Shown here one piece after another: positions 54,158 to 62,409 of a stretch of 64,000 bases of DNA; the first letter of the stretch is position 1; the number at the start of each line of letters is the position of its first letter. The translations under genes and the position numbers were made by a program. The stretch comes from Paraburkholderia sp. BL9I2N2 (GTDB taxonomy: Bacteria; Pseudomonadota; Gammaproteobacteria; Burkholderiales; Burkholderiaceae). Below the pieces are notes generated by a model that saw only the letters and a program-made list of their open reading frames with translations, did no database searches and was not told the DNA's origin. The stretch lies in NCBI RefSeq assembly GCF_004339745.1, contig NZ_SMGP01000001.1, positions 1-64,000 on the forward strand. The letters are read 5' to 3'.

Positions 54158-54709
54158 TCAGGCGCCTTCAGTCAGCGCGCGAATCGTGGGGAGGTTGCGC
54201 CAGTAACCCTTTGCATCCATGCCGCAACCGAACACATAGCGGTCCGGCACTTCGAAGCCGCAATAATCCGGACGCAGCGGCTTGGCCTTCGGAATGATCT
54301 TCTCGCACAGCACCGCGCTCAGGAAGCGCTTCGCGCCCATCGCGAGAATGCGGTCGCGGATCGCGGCCATCGTCTCGCCTTCGTCGAGAATGTCGTCGAG
54401 CACCAGTACGACGCGATCCTTCACCGACTCCGCCGGCGCCACGCGCCACTGCATCTCGTTGCCGCCCTTGGTGGTGTTGCGGTAGCGGGTCAGGTGGATG
54501 TAGTCGAACTCGAGCGGGAAATCGAGGTGCGGCAACAGCATGCCGGTGAACACCGCCGCGCCGCCCATGACCGACAGCACGAGCGGGAAGTCCTCGCTCA
54601 TCTCGTCGCGGATGGCGGCCGCCATGCCGCTGATCGACGCATTGACGTCGTCGGCCGAAACGATTTCTTCGGAGTGGCTAAAAATGTGGAGAGCTTCTTC
54701 GCGGTTCAT
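54158..54709 (-). CDS. hpt: Hypoxanthine-guanine phosphoribosyltransferase
   Basis: A 183-aa type I phosphoribosyltransferase for purine salvage. The PRPP-binding motif VVLVLDDILDEGETM lies near 99-113. The flexible-loop Arg/Tyr segment YIHLTRYRN and the C-terminal purine-site FGCGMDAKGYWRNLP are present. The named substrate range (hypoxanthine and guanine) follows the family; xanthine use cannot be excluded. It stands alone, upstream of ffh on the same strand. Confidence 0.9.
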   Translation of the reverse strand: MNREEALHIFSHSEEIVSADDVNASISGMAAAIRDEMSEDFPLVLSVMGGAAVFTGMLLPHLDFPLEFDYIHLTRYRNTTKGGNEMQWRVAPAESVKDRVVLVLDDILDEGETMAAIRDRILAMGAKRFLSAVLCEKIIPKAKPLRPDYCGFEVPDRYVFGCGMDAKGYWRNLPTIRALTEGA

Positions 54710-54850
54710 GACGTCTGACGGGCGGTAACTGTATACATAGTGTGGGTGAGATCGGCGGCGCGCGGTACAGAATAAACCCGCACGAATCCGGAGTCAGCCG
54801 CGCGTTCCGTGGTCCAGGTCGGAACGCGCGCGCCGCCGTCTTGCTAAAGC

Positions 54851-56218
54851 TTAGCGCATGCCGGGCAACATACCCTTCATGCCGCGCATCATCTTCTGCA
54901 GATTGCCGCCCTTGAGCTTTTTCATCATGGTGCGCATCTGGTCGTACTGATTCAGCATGCGGTTGACTTCCTGCACCTGCACGCCCGCGCCCGCGGCAAT
55001 GCGGCGCTTGCGCGTGGCCTTGATGAGATCGGGCTTGGCACGCTCCAGCGGCGTCATGGAATTGATGATGCCTTCCATGCGGCGCATCTGCTTTTCGGCC
55101 TGGCTCATGTCAGCGCCGGCGGCGGCCTGCTGGAATTGCGCGGGCAGTTTGTCCATCAGCGACGACAGGCCGCCCATGCCCTTCATTTGCGTCAACTGTG
55201 CGCGGAAATCGTTTAGATCGAAGTCGCCGCCTTTCTTGACCTTGTCGGCGAGCTTCTGAGCGGCTTGAACGTCCACGCCGCGTTGCGCTTCTTCGACGAG
55301 GGCGAGAATGTCGCCCATGCCGAGAATCCGGTTCGCCATGCGATCCGGGTAGAAGACTTCGAGGCCGTCGAGCTTTTCCGCGACGCCGACGAACTTGATC
55401 GGCTTGCCCGTGACATGGCGCACGGAGAGCGCCGCGCCACCGCGCGAGTCGCCGTCGAGCTTGGTGAGGACCACGCCGGTGAGCGGCAGCGCGTCGCTAA
55501 AGGCCTTGGCGGTGTTGACCGCGTCCTGGCCGAGCATCGCGTCGACGACGAACAGCGTTTCCGCCGGCTTCAGCGTGTTATGCAGCGCGGTGATTTCCTG
55601 CATCATCGCTTCGTCGATACCGAGACGGCCGGCCGTGTCGACCAGCAGCACGTCGTGATAGTGGCGCTTGGCCCAATCCACGGCGGCGCGCGCGATGTCG
55701 ACCGGCTTCTGATCCGGCTCCGACGGGAAGAAATCCGCGCCGACCTGCTCGGTCACCGTCTTCAACTGCGCGATAGCGGCGGGGCGGTAGACGTCGCACG
55801 AGACGGTCAGTACTTTCTTCTTGTACTTCTCGCGCAGCAGCTTGGCGAGCTTACCGACGGTGGTCGTCTTACCCGCGCCCTGCAGACCCGCCATCAGGAT
55901 GACGGCCGGCGGCGTGACCGCGAGGTTCAGTTCGACCGCCTTGCCCTCGTAGTCGCCGCCGATGATCGCGGTCAGCTCGCGCTGCACCACGCCGACCAGC
56001 GCCTGACCCGGCGAGAGGCTGCTGATGACTTCCTCGCCGAGCGCCTTTTCCTTCACCTTGGCGATGAACTCGCGCACGACGGGCAGCGCCACGTCGGCCT
56101 CGAGCAGCGCAAGGCGCACCTCGCGCAGCATTTCCTGGGTGTTCGCCTCGGTGAGCCGGGCTTCGCCGCGCAGCGTCTTGACGACGCGCGCCATCCGTTG
56201 AGTCAGATTGTCGAGCAT
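54851..56218 (-). CDS. ffh: Signal recognition particle GTPase Ffh
   Basis: A 455-aa SRP54 homologue that, with 4.5S RNA and FtsY, delivers nascent membrane proteins to SecYEG. The N domain (1-85) is followed by the G domain, with G1 GLQGAGKTTTVGKLA near 107-121, G3 VDTAGRLGIDE near 187, and G4 TKLDGDSRGGAAL near 247-259. The Met-rich M domain from about 325 binds RNA and signal sequences and ends MMRGMKGMLPGMR. Length is normal. Confidence 0.97.
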   Translation of the reverse strand: MLDNLTQRMARVVKTLRGEARLTEANTQEMLREVRLALLEADVALPVVREFIAKVKEKALGEEVISSLSPGQALVGVVQRELTAIIGGDYEGKAVELNLAVTPPAVILMAGLQGAGKTTTVGKLAKLLREKYKKKVLTVSCDVYRPAAIAQLKTVTEQVGADFFPSEPDQKPVDIARAAVDWAKRHYHDVLLVDTAGRLGIDEAMMQEITALHNTLKPAETLFVVDAMLGQDAVNTAKAFSDALPLTGVVLTKLDGDSRGGAALSVRHVTGKPIKFVGVAEKLDGLEVFYPDRMANRILGMGDILALVEEAQRGVDVQAAQKLADKVKKGGDFDLNDFRAQLTQMKGMGGLSSLMDKLPAQFQQAAAGADMSQAEKQMRRMEGIINSMTPLERAKPDLIKATRKRRIAAGAGVQVQEVNRMLNQYDQMRTMMKKLKGGNLQKMMRGMKGMLPGMR

Positions 56219-56299
56219 GGGGAGCGATGAACAGTGCGGCCCGGGCAGCGCGCGAAGCGGAAGACGTCGCGGAGTAGGGGCCTAGTGTAAACTTCGAAT

Positions 56300-57229
56300 A
56301 TGGATATTGTACTGTATGCCCTCACTGCGCTCCTCTACGGCGGTTTAGCCGTGGCCGGCTGGCGCTCGCACCGGCACGCCGCCATGCGTCCCATGCTCGA
56401 AAGCGTGCCGCCGGTGCCCGCCGCAGCGGCGCCCGTGTCGGCCCCATCGGCCGCTTCGGGTATGAGCGCGTCGGGCCGCGCGCTGCTGTTCGTGGCGCTG
56501 CTCGCCCACGGCGTGCTGCTGCATACCACCATCTTCCCGCAGAACGCGATGGTGTTCGGTTTCGCGTTCGCGCTGTCGGCCATGTTCTGGCTCGGCGCCG
56601 GCATCTACTGGATCGAGAGCTTTTTCTTTCCGCTCGACGGCTTGCGTCTGCTGGTCCTGCCGCTCGCCTGCGTCGCCTCGCTGTTGCCGCTCGCGTTCAA
56701 CGGCGTGCGCGTGCTGCCGTATTCGGCCGCGCCGATGTTCAAGCTGCACTTCCTGATCGCCAACATCGCCTATGGTCTGTTTGCGATCGCGGCGCTGCAC
56801 GCCATTCTGATGCTGCTGGTCGAGCGGCGTCTGCATGCCATGCGGGGCGGCATGGCGCAGCGGCACGCGGCTGCGGCGGGCAACGGCTGGCTGTCGAGCT
56901 GGCTCGATACGCTGCCGCCGCTCCTCACGCTGGAGAAGCTGCTGTTCCGTCTGATCGGCGCGGGTTTTGTCCTGCTGACGTTGACGCTGGTGTCGGGCAT
57001 TCTGTTCAGCGAGCAACTGGTCGACCGCGCGTTGCGGCTCGATCACAAAACCGTGTTCGCGATTCTTTCCTGGGTGATGTTCGGTGCGCTGCTGACCGCG
57101 CGCAAGGTTTCCGGCTGGCGCGGCCGTGCGGCATTGCGCTGGGTGCTGGCGTCGTTCGTCGCGTTGTTGCTGGCGTACGTCGGCAGCCGTTTTGTTTTCG
57201 AGGTGCTGTTGCACCGTGCTGTAGTGTGA
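56300..57229 (+). CDS. CcsA/YpjD-type inner-membrane protein
   Basis: A 309-aa polytopic protein with about eight membrane segments and similarity to the cytochrome c assembly (CcsA/CcmC) superfamily, YpjD group. Visible: ALLFVALLAHGVLLHTTIF near 54-72, APMFKLHFLIANIAYGLFAIAALHAIL near 142-168 with candidate heme-contact His residues, and LDHKTVFAILSW near 250. I see no clear WWD motif, so a true heme-handling role is uncertain. It is divergent from ffh, a conserved pairing. Confidence 0.82.
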   Translation: MDIVLYALTALLYGGLAVAGWRSHRHAAMRPMLESVPPVPAAAAPVSAPSAASGMSASGRALLFVALLAHGVLLHTTIFPQNAMVFGFAFALSAMFWLGAGIYWIESFFFPLDGLRLLVLPLACVASLLPLAFNGVRVLPYSAAPMFKLHFLIANIAYGLFAIAALHAILMLLVERRLHAMRGGMAQRHAAAAGNGWLSSWLDTLPPLLTLEKLLFRLIGAGFVLLTLTLVSGILFSEQLVDRALRLDHKTVFAILSWVMFGALLTARKVSGWRGRAALRWVLASFVALLLAYVGSRFVFEVLLHRAVV

Positions 57230-57238
57230 GCGTGTCCC

Positions 57239-57553
57239 ATGCGACAAATATTTCTGCTGATCCTGTTGTTCATCGTCGGCCAGTGGCTGGTGAAGGCGCT
57301 GCGTCGTCATGACGCGCAGACGTCCCAACGCAGCGGCGCGAACGGCGCCGCGGGTGCCAAAGGCGCGAATGGTCCGAACGGCGGCGCGCGTGCTGCCGCG
57401 CCGGCGCAACTCGCCGAGCCGATGATCCGTTGCGTCGAGTGCGGCGTGCACGCGCCGAAGAGCGATTCCGTGGTGGTGGCGGGGCAGCCGTTCTGCAGCG
57501 CCGCGCACGCGCAGCGTCACGGCGCGCGACCCGCGGGCCGCGACGCTCGATGA
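57239..57553 (+). CDS. PP0621-type small membrane protein with Cys motif
   Basis: A 104-aa protein. An N-terminal membrane segment (about 3-17) is followed by a Gly/Ala/Asn-rich linker, then a compact C-terminal motif MIRCVECGVHAPKSDSVVVAG with QPFCSAAH, a likely zinc knuckle (Cys61, Cys64, and a Cys and His near 82-86). This resembles the PP0621 family, whose function is unknown. It lies 9 bp after the CcsA-type gene and overlaps ampD by 4 bp, so the three form an operon. Confidence 0.8.
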   Translation: MRQIFLLILLFIVGQWLVKALRRHDAQTSQRSGANGAAGAKGANGPNGGARAAAPAQLAEPMIRCVECGVHAPKSDSVVVAGQPFCSAAHAQRHGARPAGRDAR

Positions 57554-58146
57554 GCGTCGAGTTCACCGTCGATACCGACGGTTGGGTCGCCGCCGCACGC
57601 AAACTGCCATCGCCGAATTTCGAAGCGCGGCCCGACGGGGCCGTGCCGACCCTGATCGTGGTTCACAACATCAGCCTGCCGCCCAACGAATTCGGCGGCA
57701 CCGCGATCGCCGACTTGTTCCTCAATACGCTCGATTGCGACGCTCACCCGTACTACGATTCGCACCTGCGCGGCGTGCGGGTGTCGGCGCATTTCGTGAT
57801 TCATCGCGACGGCGCGCTCGAGCAGTTCGTGTCGTGCAACGAGCGCGCGTGGCACGCCGGGCCGTCGAATTTTTTTGGTCGCGAGCGCTGCAATGATTTC
57901 TCGATCGGCATCGAGCTGGAGGGGAGCGACACTACGCCTTTCGAAGCAGCTCAATACCGCACGCTCGGCGCCCTCGTGAGCGCGCTCAAGGCCCGCTATC
58001 CGGTCGCGGCGCTCGCCGGTCACTCTGACATCGCCCCCGGTCGCAAGACCGATCCGGGGCCGCATTTCGAGTGGTCGCGTCTGCAGCGCGACACGTCGCT
58101 CGACGCTCAGTATTTCCCCTATCTCAAGTTTTCCAAAACGCCGTAA
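57550..58146 (+). CDS. ampD: 1,6-anhydro-MurNAc-L-alanine amidase AmpD
   Basis: A 198-aa cytoplasmic zinc amidase that recycles peptidoglycan by splitting anhydro-MurNAc from its peptide. In enterobacteria its loss induces AmpC beta-lactamase. Amidase_2 motifs are seen: LIVVHNISLPP near 33-43, SAHFVIHRDG near 78, ERAWHAGPSNFFGR near 99-112, and GHSDIAPGRKTDPGPHFEW near 157-175, which carries zinc His and Asp. No signal peptide, consistent with AmpD rather than the periplasmic amidases. The ATG overlaps the previous stop (ATGA); the longer upstream frame is not coding. Confidence 0.93.
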   Translation: MSVEFTVDTDGWVAAARKLPSPNFEARPDGAVPTLIVVHNISLPPNEFGGTAIADLFLNTLDCDAHPYYDSHLRGVRVSAHFVIHRDGALEQFVSCNERAWHAGPSNFFGRERCNDFSIGIELEGSDTTPFEAAQYRTLGALVSALKARYPVAALAGHSDIAPGRKTDPGPHFEWSRLQRDTSLDAQYFPYLKFSKTP

Positions 58147-58264
58147 CGACCCTTCGCGCAACTTCGCGTGATGCGAGGAGAACAAGGCGCCGCCTTGTTC
58201 TCCGGGGAGTCGGCTGCGCGCCGCGCCAAGCAAAAGTCAAGACTTCGAAAGCAAATAAAACGAT

Positions 58265-58292
58265 TTGACCTGTCTCGATTCTCCACTATACT
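58265..58292 (+). promoter_or_regulatory. Candidate nrdA promoter
   Basis: TTGACC, a 16-bp spacer, then TATACT. The -10 lies inside the first NrdR-like box, so NrdR binding would block RNA polymerase. Confidence 0.6.
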
Positions 58293-58297
58293 TGGTG
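58282..58297 (+). promoter_or_regulatory. NrdR box 1 (candidate)
   Basis: TCCACTATACTTGGTG resembles the 16-bp NrdR consensus ACACwATATaTwGwGT. It starts 32 bp before box 2, the three-turn spacing typical of paired NrdR sites. Confidence 0.7.
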
Positions 58298-58313
58298 CCA
58301 CAAATCCAGTTTT

Positions 58314-58329
58314 GCACTATATCTTGTGT
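58314..58329 (+). promoter_or_regulatory. NrdR box 2 (candidate)
   Basis: GCACTATATCTTGTGT is a close match to the NrdR consensus. NrdR, an ATP/dATP-sensing zinc repressor, controls ribonucleotide reductase genes in most bacteria. Confidence 0.78.
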
Positions 58330-58688
58330 TGTGCTGTGCATAACCATGTGAATAACCAAGTGCACAACTGGGTGAATAAGTCAGCGGCGTCCGCTCTCCG
58401 AGCATGGCGCCGCAAGCATTTCAGGCAGCGAAAAAAATATTCCTGTGGCGCGGCCGGAGAGACCACCGGCGGCATTCAGAAGCATTCAGGAAAGGGGCTT
58501 GGCAAGTGATCGCGACACACACGATGAAGACCGTTATCAATTCGAACCAGGCTTCATCGCAGTCGCAGCCCGCCAACCGGCTCAGCCGGTCCCCTTCCTG
58601 CACCCCATCGCTTGCGCACGCGGCGGCGCAGCGTTCGTTTTAATCCGCGGATTTTCCCGCAACATTTCCAGGACCAGGAGCTTTGCAC

Positions 58689-61685
58689 ATGCAAACCACC
58701 GACAACGTGACGACCCGGTACGAGGGCTCACCGACTGGCCAGGCCTTTGGCCAGGCACAAGGCGCACAAGCGCTCGCGCCGCAAGCGACCTTCGCCGACT
58801 ACAAGGTGATCCGCCGTAATGGCAGCGTCGTGTCGTTCGAACCGTCGAAAATCGCCATCGCCGTGACGAAGGCATTTCTGGCCGTGAACGGTGGTCAAGG
58901 CGCCGCCTCGGCGCGGGTGCGCGAACTGGTCGAGCAACTCACGCAGAACGTGGTGCGCGCCCTCGTGCGCAGCCGCCCGAACGGCGGCACGTTCCATATC
59001 GAAGACATTCAGGATCAGGTCGAACTCGCGCTGATGCGCGGCGGCGAGCACAACGTCGCACGTGCGTACGTGCTGTATCGCGAGAAGCGCACGCAAGCCC
59101 GCGGTCATGACGACCACATCGTGGCGAACACGCCGGGTCTGAACGTGACGGACAACGGCGTCACGCGTCCGCTGGATATGGCTGCCCTGCGCGGCATCAT
59201 CGAACTCGCTTGCTCGAATCTCGGCGACGCCGTGAGCGCTGATCCGATCATCGCGGAGACGGTCAAGAATCTGTACGACGGCGTGCCGATGAGCCAGGTC
59301 TACGACTCGGCCATCCTGGCTGCCCGCACGATGATCGAAAAGGACCCGGCGTACAGCCAGGTCACCGCTCGCATTCTGCTGCACACGATCCGCCGCGAAA
59401 TCCTCGAAGAGGAAGTCACGCAAACGGAAATGGGCGAGCGCTACGCCGAGTACTTCCCGCAGTTCATCAAGCGCGGCGTGCAAGCCGAGCTGCTCGACGA
59501 CAAGCTGCTGCAGTTCGACCTGAAGCGCCTCGGCGCCGCGCTCGACAACAACCGCGACCTGCAATTCGGCTACCTCGGTCTGCAGACGCTGTACGACCGC
59601 TACTTCCTGCATCACGACGGTGTGCGCATCGAAATGCCGCAGGCATTCTTTATGCGTGTCGCGATGGGTCTGTCGCTGAACGAGATCGACCGTGAAGCGC
59701 GCGCGATCGAGTTTTACAACGTGCTGTCGAGCTTCGACTTCATGTCGTCCACGCCCACTTTGTTCAACTCGGGCACGCGCCGTTCGCAACTGTCGTCGTG
59801 CTACCTGACGACGGTGGACGACGACCTCGACGGCATCTACGAAGCGCTGAAGGAAAACGCGCTGCTGTCGAAGTTCGCCGGTGGCCTCGGCAACGACTGG
59901 ACGCGCGTGCGTGCGCTCGGTTCGCACATCAAGGGCACCAATGGCAAGTCGCAAGGCGTCGTGCCGTTCCTGAAGGTCGTCAACGACACGGCGGTCGCCG
60001 TGAACCAGGGCGGCAAGCGCAAGGGCGCGGTGTGCGCGTACCTGGAATCGTGGCACCTGGACATCGAGGAATTTCTCGAGCTGCGCAAGAACACCGGCGA
60101 CGACCGCCGCCGTACCCACGACATGAACACGGCGAACTGGATTCCCGACCTGTTCATGAAGCGCGTGATGGAAGGCGGCGACTGGACGCTGTTCTCGCCG
60201 TCCACCTGCCCGGACCTGCACGACAAGTTCGGCGCCGAGTTCGAAACGGCTTACACGGCTTACGAAGACAAGGTCGCGCGCGGTGAGATCAAGCTGTTCA
60301 AGAAGATCCCGGCGGCGCAACTGTGGCGCAAGATGCTGGGCATGCTGTTCGAAACCGGCCACCCGTGGATCACGTTCAAGGATCCGTGCAATGTGCGCTC
60401 GCCGCAACAGCACGTCGGCGTCGTCCACTCGTCGAACCTGTGCACGGAAATCACGCTGAACACCAGCGACGCCGAAATCGCCGTCTGCAACCTGGGCTCC
60501 GTGAACCTCGTCGCTCACCTGAAGGAACAGGCCGACGGCACCCTGGTGCTCGACCACGACAAGTTGAAGCGCACCGTCAGCGTGGCCATGCGCATGCTCG
60601 ACAACGTGATCGACATCAACTACTACGCGGTCGCCAAGGCGCGTAACTCGAACCTGAAGCACCGTCCGGTCGGCATGGGCATCATGGGCTTCCAGGACTG
60701 CCTGCACCTGCTGCGCACGCCCTACGCGTCGGAAGAAGCGGTCAAGTTCGCCGACACGTCGATGGAAGCGGTCTGCTACTACGCTTACTACGCGTCGACG
60801 GAACTGGCGCAGGAACGCGGCCGCTACTCGAGCTACCGTGGTTCGCTGTGGGATCGCGGCATCCTGCCGCAAGACTCGGTGAAGCTGCTGGAGCAAGCGC
60901 GCGGCGGTTACGTGGAAGTCGATTCGAGCGAGTCGATGGACTGGACCGAACTGCGTTCGCGCATCGCCACTTACGGCATGCGTAACTCGAACTGCGTCGC
61001 GATCGCGCCGACGGCGACGATCTCGAACATCATCGGCGTGTCGGCTTGTATCGAACCGACCTTCCAGAACCTGTATGTGAAGTCGAATCTGTCGGGCGAA
61101 TTCACGGTGGTCAACGACTACCTGGTGCGCGACCTGAAGGCGCGCGGCCTGTGGGACGAAGTGATGGTCGCCGACCTGAAGTACTTCGACGGCACGCTCT
61201 CGCGCATCGACCGGATCCCGGCCGACCTGCGCGCGATCTACGCCACCGCGTTCGAAGTCGATCCGAAGTGGCTGGTCGAAGCGGCCTCGCGTCGTCAGAA
61301 GTGGATCGACCAGGCGCAGTCGCTGAACATTTACATGGGCGGCGCATCGGGTAAGAAGCTCGACGAGATCTACAAGCTCGCATGGGTGCGCGGCCTGAAG
61401 ACGACCTACTACCTCCGCACGATGGCGGCGACCCACGTCGAGAAGTCGACGGTGGCGCACGGCGCGCTGAACGCGGTGAGCTCGGGTGGCGGCGAAGGTT
61501 CGGGCGGTGCTGCCGGCGGCGCGGCGGGTGGCTTCGGCGTGAGCGGCGGCGCGGCTTCGGGTGGCATTCAGGCAGCGGCGGCCGCTCCGGCAGTCGCGGT
61601 TGAAGCAGCGCCGGAAGCGGATGGTCCGGTGTGCATGATGCGTCCGGGCGATCCAGGCTTCGACGAGTGCGAGGCTTGCCAGTAA
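58689..61685 (+). CDS. nrdA: Class Ia ribonucleotide reductase, alpha subunit
   Basis: A 998-aa catalytic subunit that reduces ribonucleoside diphosphates to dNDPs with NrdB. Two ATP-cone modules appear in tandem: the first at about 38-130 (YKVIRRNGSVVSFEPSKI), the second at about 155-235. Active-site motifs are intact: SSCYLTTVDD, NLCTEITLN (catalytic Cys and Glu) and AVCNLGSVNL. The C-terminus has a 60-residue Gly/Ala-rich linker and ends in redox pair CEAC. It is longer than the Escherichia coli protein (761 aa), mainly from the extra cone and linker. AGGAG at 58676 fixes the ATG at 58689. Confidence 0.96.
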   Translation: MQTTDNVTTRYEGSPTGQAFGQAQGAQALAPQATFADYKVIRRNGSVVSFEPSKIAIAVTKAFLAVNGGQGAASARVRELVEQLTQNVVRALVRSRPNGGTFHIEDIQDQVELALMRGGEHNVARAYVLYREKRTQARGHDDHIVANTPGLNVTDNGVTRPLDMAALRGIIELACSNLGDAVSADPIIAETVKNLYDGVPMSQVYDSAILAARTMIEKDPAYSQVTARILLHTIRREILEEEVTQTEMGERYAEYFPQFIKRGVQAELLDDKLLQFDLKRLGAALDNNRDLQFGYLGLQTLYDRYFLHHDGVRIEMPQAFFMRVAMGLSLNEIDREARAIEFYNVLSSFDFMSSTPTLFNSGTRRSQLSSCYLTTVDDDLDGIYEALKENALLSKFAGGLGNDWTRVRALGSHIKGTNGKSQGVVPFLKVVNDTAVAVNQGGKRKGAVCAYLESWHLDIEEFLELRKNTGDDRRRTHDMNTANWIPDLFMKRVMEGGDWTLFSPSTCPDLHDKFGAEFETAYTAYEDKVARGEIKLFKKIPAAQLWRKMLGMLFETGHPWITFKDPCNVRSPQQHVGVVHSSNLCTEITLNTSDAEIAVCNLGSVNLVAHLKEQADGTLVLDHDKLKRTVSVAMRMLDNVIDINYYAVAKARNSNLKHRPVGMGIMGFQDCLHLLRTPYASEEAVKFADTSMEAVCYYAYYASTELAQERGRYSSYRGSLWDRGILPQDSVKLLEQARGGYVEVDSSESMDWTELRSRIATYGMRNSNCVAIAPTATISNIIGVSACIEPTFQNLYVKSNLSGEFTVVNDYLVRDLKARGLWDEVMVADLKYFDGTLSRIDRIPADLRAIYATAFEVDPKWLVEAASRRQKWIDQAQSLNIYMGGASGKKLDEIYKLAWVRGLKTTYYLRTMAATHVEKSTVAHGALNAVSSGGGEGSGGAAGGAAGGFGVSGGAASGGIQAAAAAPAVAVEAAPEADGPVCMMRPGDPGFDECEACQ

Positions 61686-62049
61686 GTAGTTGGCAAGTGC
61701 GCGGCAGGCAGCAGGATCGCTGCTTGCTGACGGGTCGTAGGTAATGACCCGCATGCAGCGAGTAGCGAAGCGAAGGAAGTGAAGTAGAAGTGAAGTCGGT
61801 GAGCGGCGCGGCGAGTGGAATACGAAGCGCGCCGTTCATCGCAACGCAGCGAAGCAGGGCAGGTCACTGAAGCCGTAACGCGGTCATCGTGACCCGGTCA
61901 ATCAGCAGTCAGCAGTCGGCAGCACCAGACGAAGCGCGCGACACAGTGCGCGCAGCAAACGCTTCGATCGATGGGTCGATCAACGCAGCCGGCCCGATGC
62001 ATCGCTCGACATTGCATTGAACTTCACCTCGCCAGCACTGACGAACAGG

Positions 62050-62113
62050 CAAACGCGAGGCAAACGCGAGGCAAGCGCGAGGCACGCAGGGCAAGCGCGA
62101 AGCAAGCGCGGAC
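62050..62113 (+). repeat. Tandem 11-bp repeat (GCAAACGCGAG type)
   Basis: Units GCAAACGCGAG (62050), GCAAACGCGAG (62061), GCAAGCGCGAG (62072), a degenerate 9-bp unit (62083), GCAAGCGCGAA (62092) and GCAAGCGCGGA (62103). Unit length equals about one helical turn. It has no spacers and is not a CRISPR array. Confidence 0.75.
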
Positions 62114-62282
62114 CACCGCGACGAGCAACGCGAGGCAGCAGTCAGCAGTCGCAAGACGCTACAAGCACGCTCCGCAATACAGATAGATAGAGCAGCGAAA
62201 CGTCGCATCGACACGTTGCTCTTCGAGCTCGCGAAGCACTTCGACGACACACGTTCAACACGCTTCACATGAGGTGATGCAC

Positions 62283-62303
62283 ACACTCTGTTGAACAAAG
62301 TGT
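62283..62303 (+). promoter_or_regulatory. Imperfect 21-bp palindrome before nrdB
   Basis: ACACTCTGTT-G-AACAAAGTGT: nine of ten positions are symmetrical. It lies 106 bp before the nrdB start. Its sequence does not fit the NrdR box. It could be an operator or the base of an RNA hairpin. Confidence 0.45.
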
Positions 62304-62409
62304 TGTATGAACGTAGCAACGCGAATCGAAAACAGGATTTTTCATCAGCGAACTCTTTTATCGCTCGTGAAAAGATGGTACAAACCGTTCTAAATTGATG
62401 GTGACATTT

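Larger units (their letters stand above)
58147..58688 (+). other. nrdA upstream region
   Basis: 542 bp without a recognised gene. It carries a candidate promoter (58265-58292), two NrdR-like boxes (58282-58297 and 58314-58329), AT-rich repeats of GTGCATAACCATGTG / GTGAATAACC / GTGCACAACTGGGTGAATAA type near 58335-58380, and AGGAG at 58676 for nrdA. The GTGNATAA elements near 58333-58380 recall DnaA-box-like or helical-phase repeats and may add control. The leader is about 400 nt long. Confidence 0.6.
61686..62409 (+). other. Long nrdA-nrdB spacer with short repeats
   Basis: 724 bp without a recognised gene. Contents: purine-rich GAAG/GCGAAG tracts (about 61755-61800), a 16-bp direct repeat CAGCAGTCAGCAGTCG at 61903-61918 and 62137-62152, an 11-bp tandem array at 62050-62113, a 21-bp imperfect palindrome at 62283-62303, and GGTGA ahead of nrdB. 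No -35/-10 pair is convincing. Confidence 0.6.

Noticed and set aside
58728..61754. A 1008-codon open frame on the minus strand across nrdA
   Set aside because: It is fully antisense to a clearly coding gene. Long antisense frames are common in GC-rich DNA with strong third-position bias, and its product looks like Arg/His/Val-rich filler with no known domain.
62050..62113. Possible CRISPR array between nrdA and nrdB
   Set aside because: Units are 11 bp, contiguous and without spacers, and there are no cas genes. It is a short tandem repeat.
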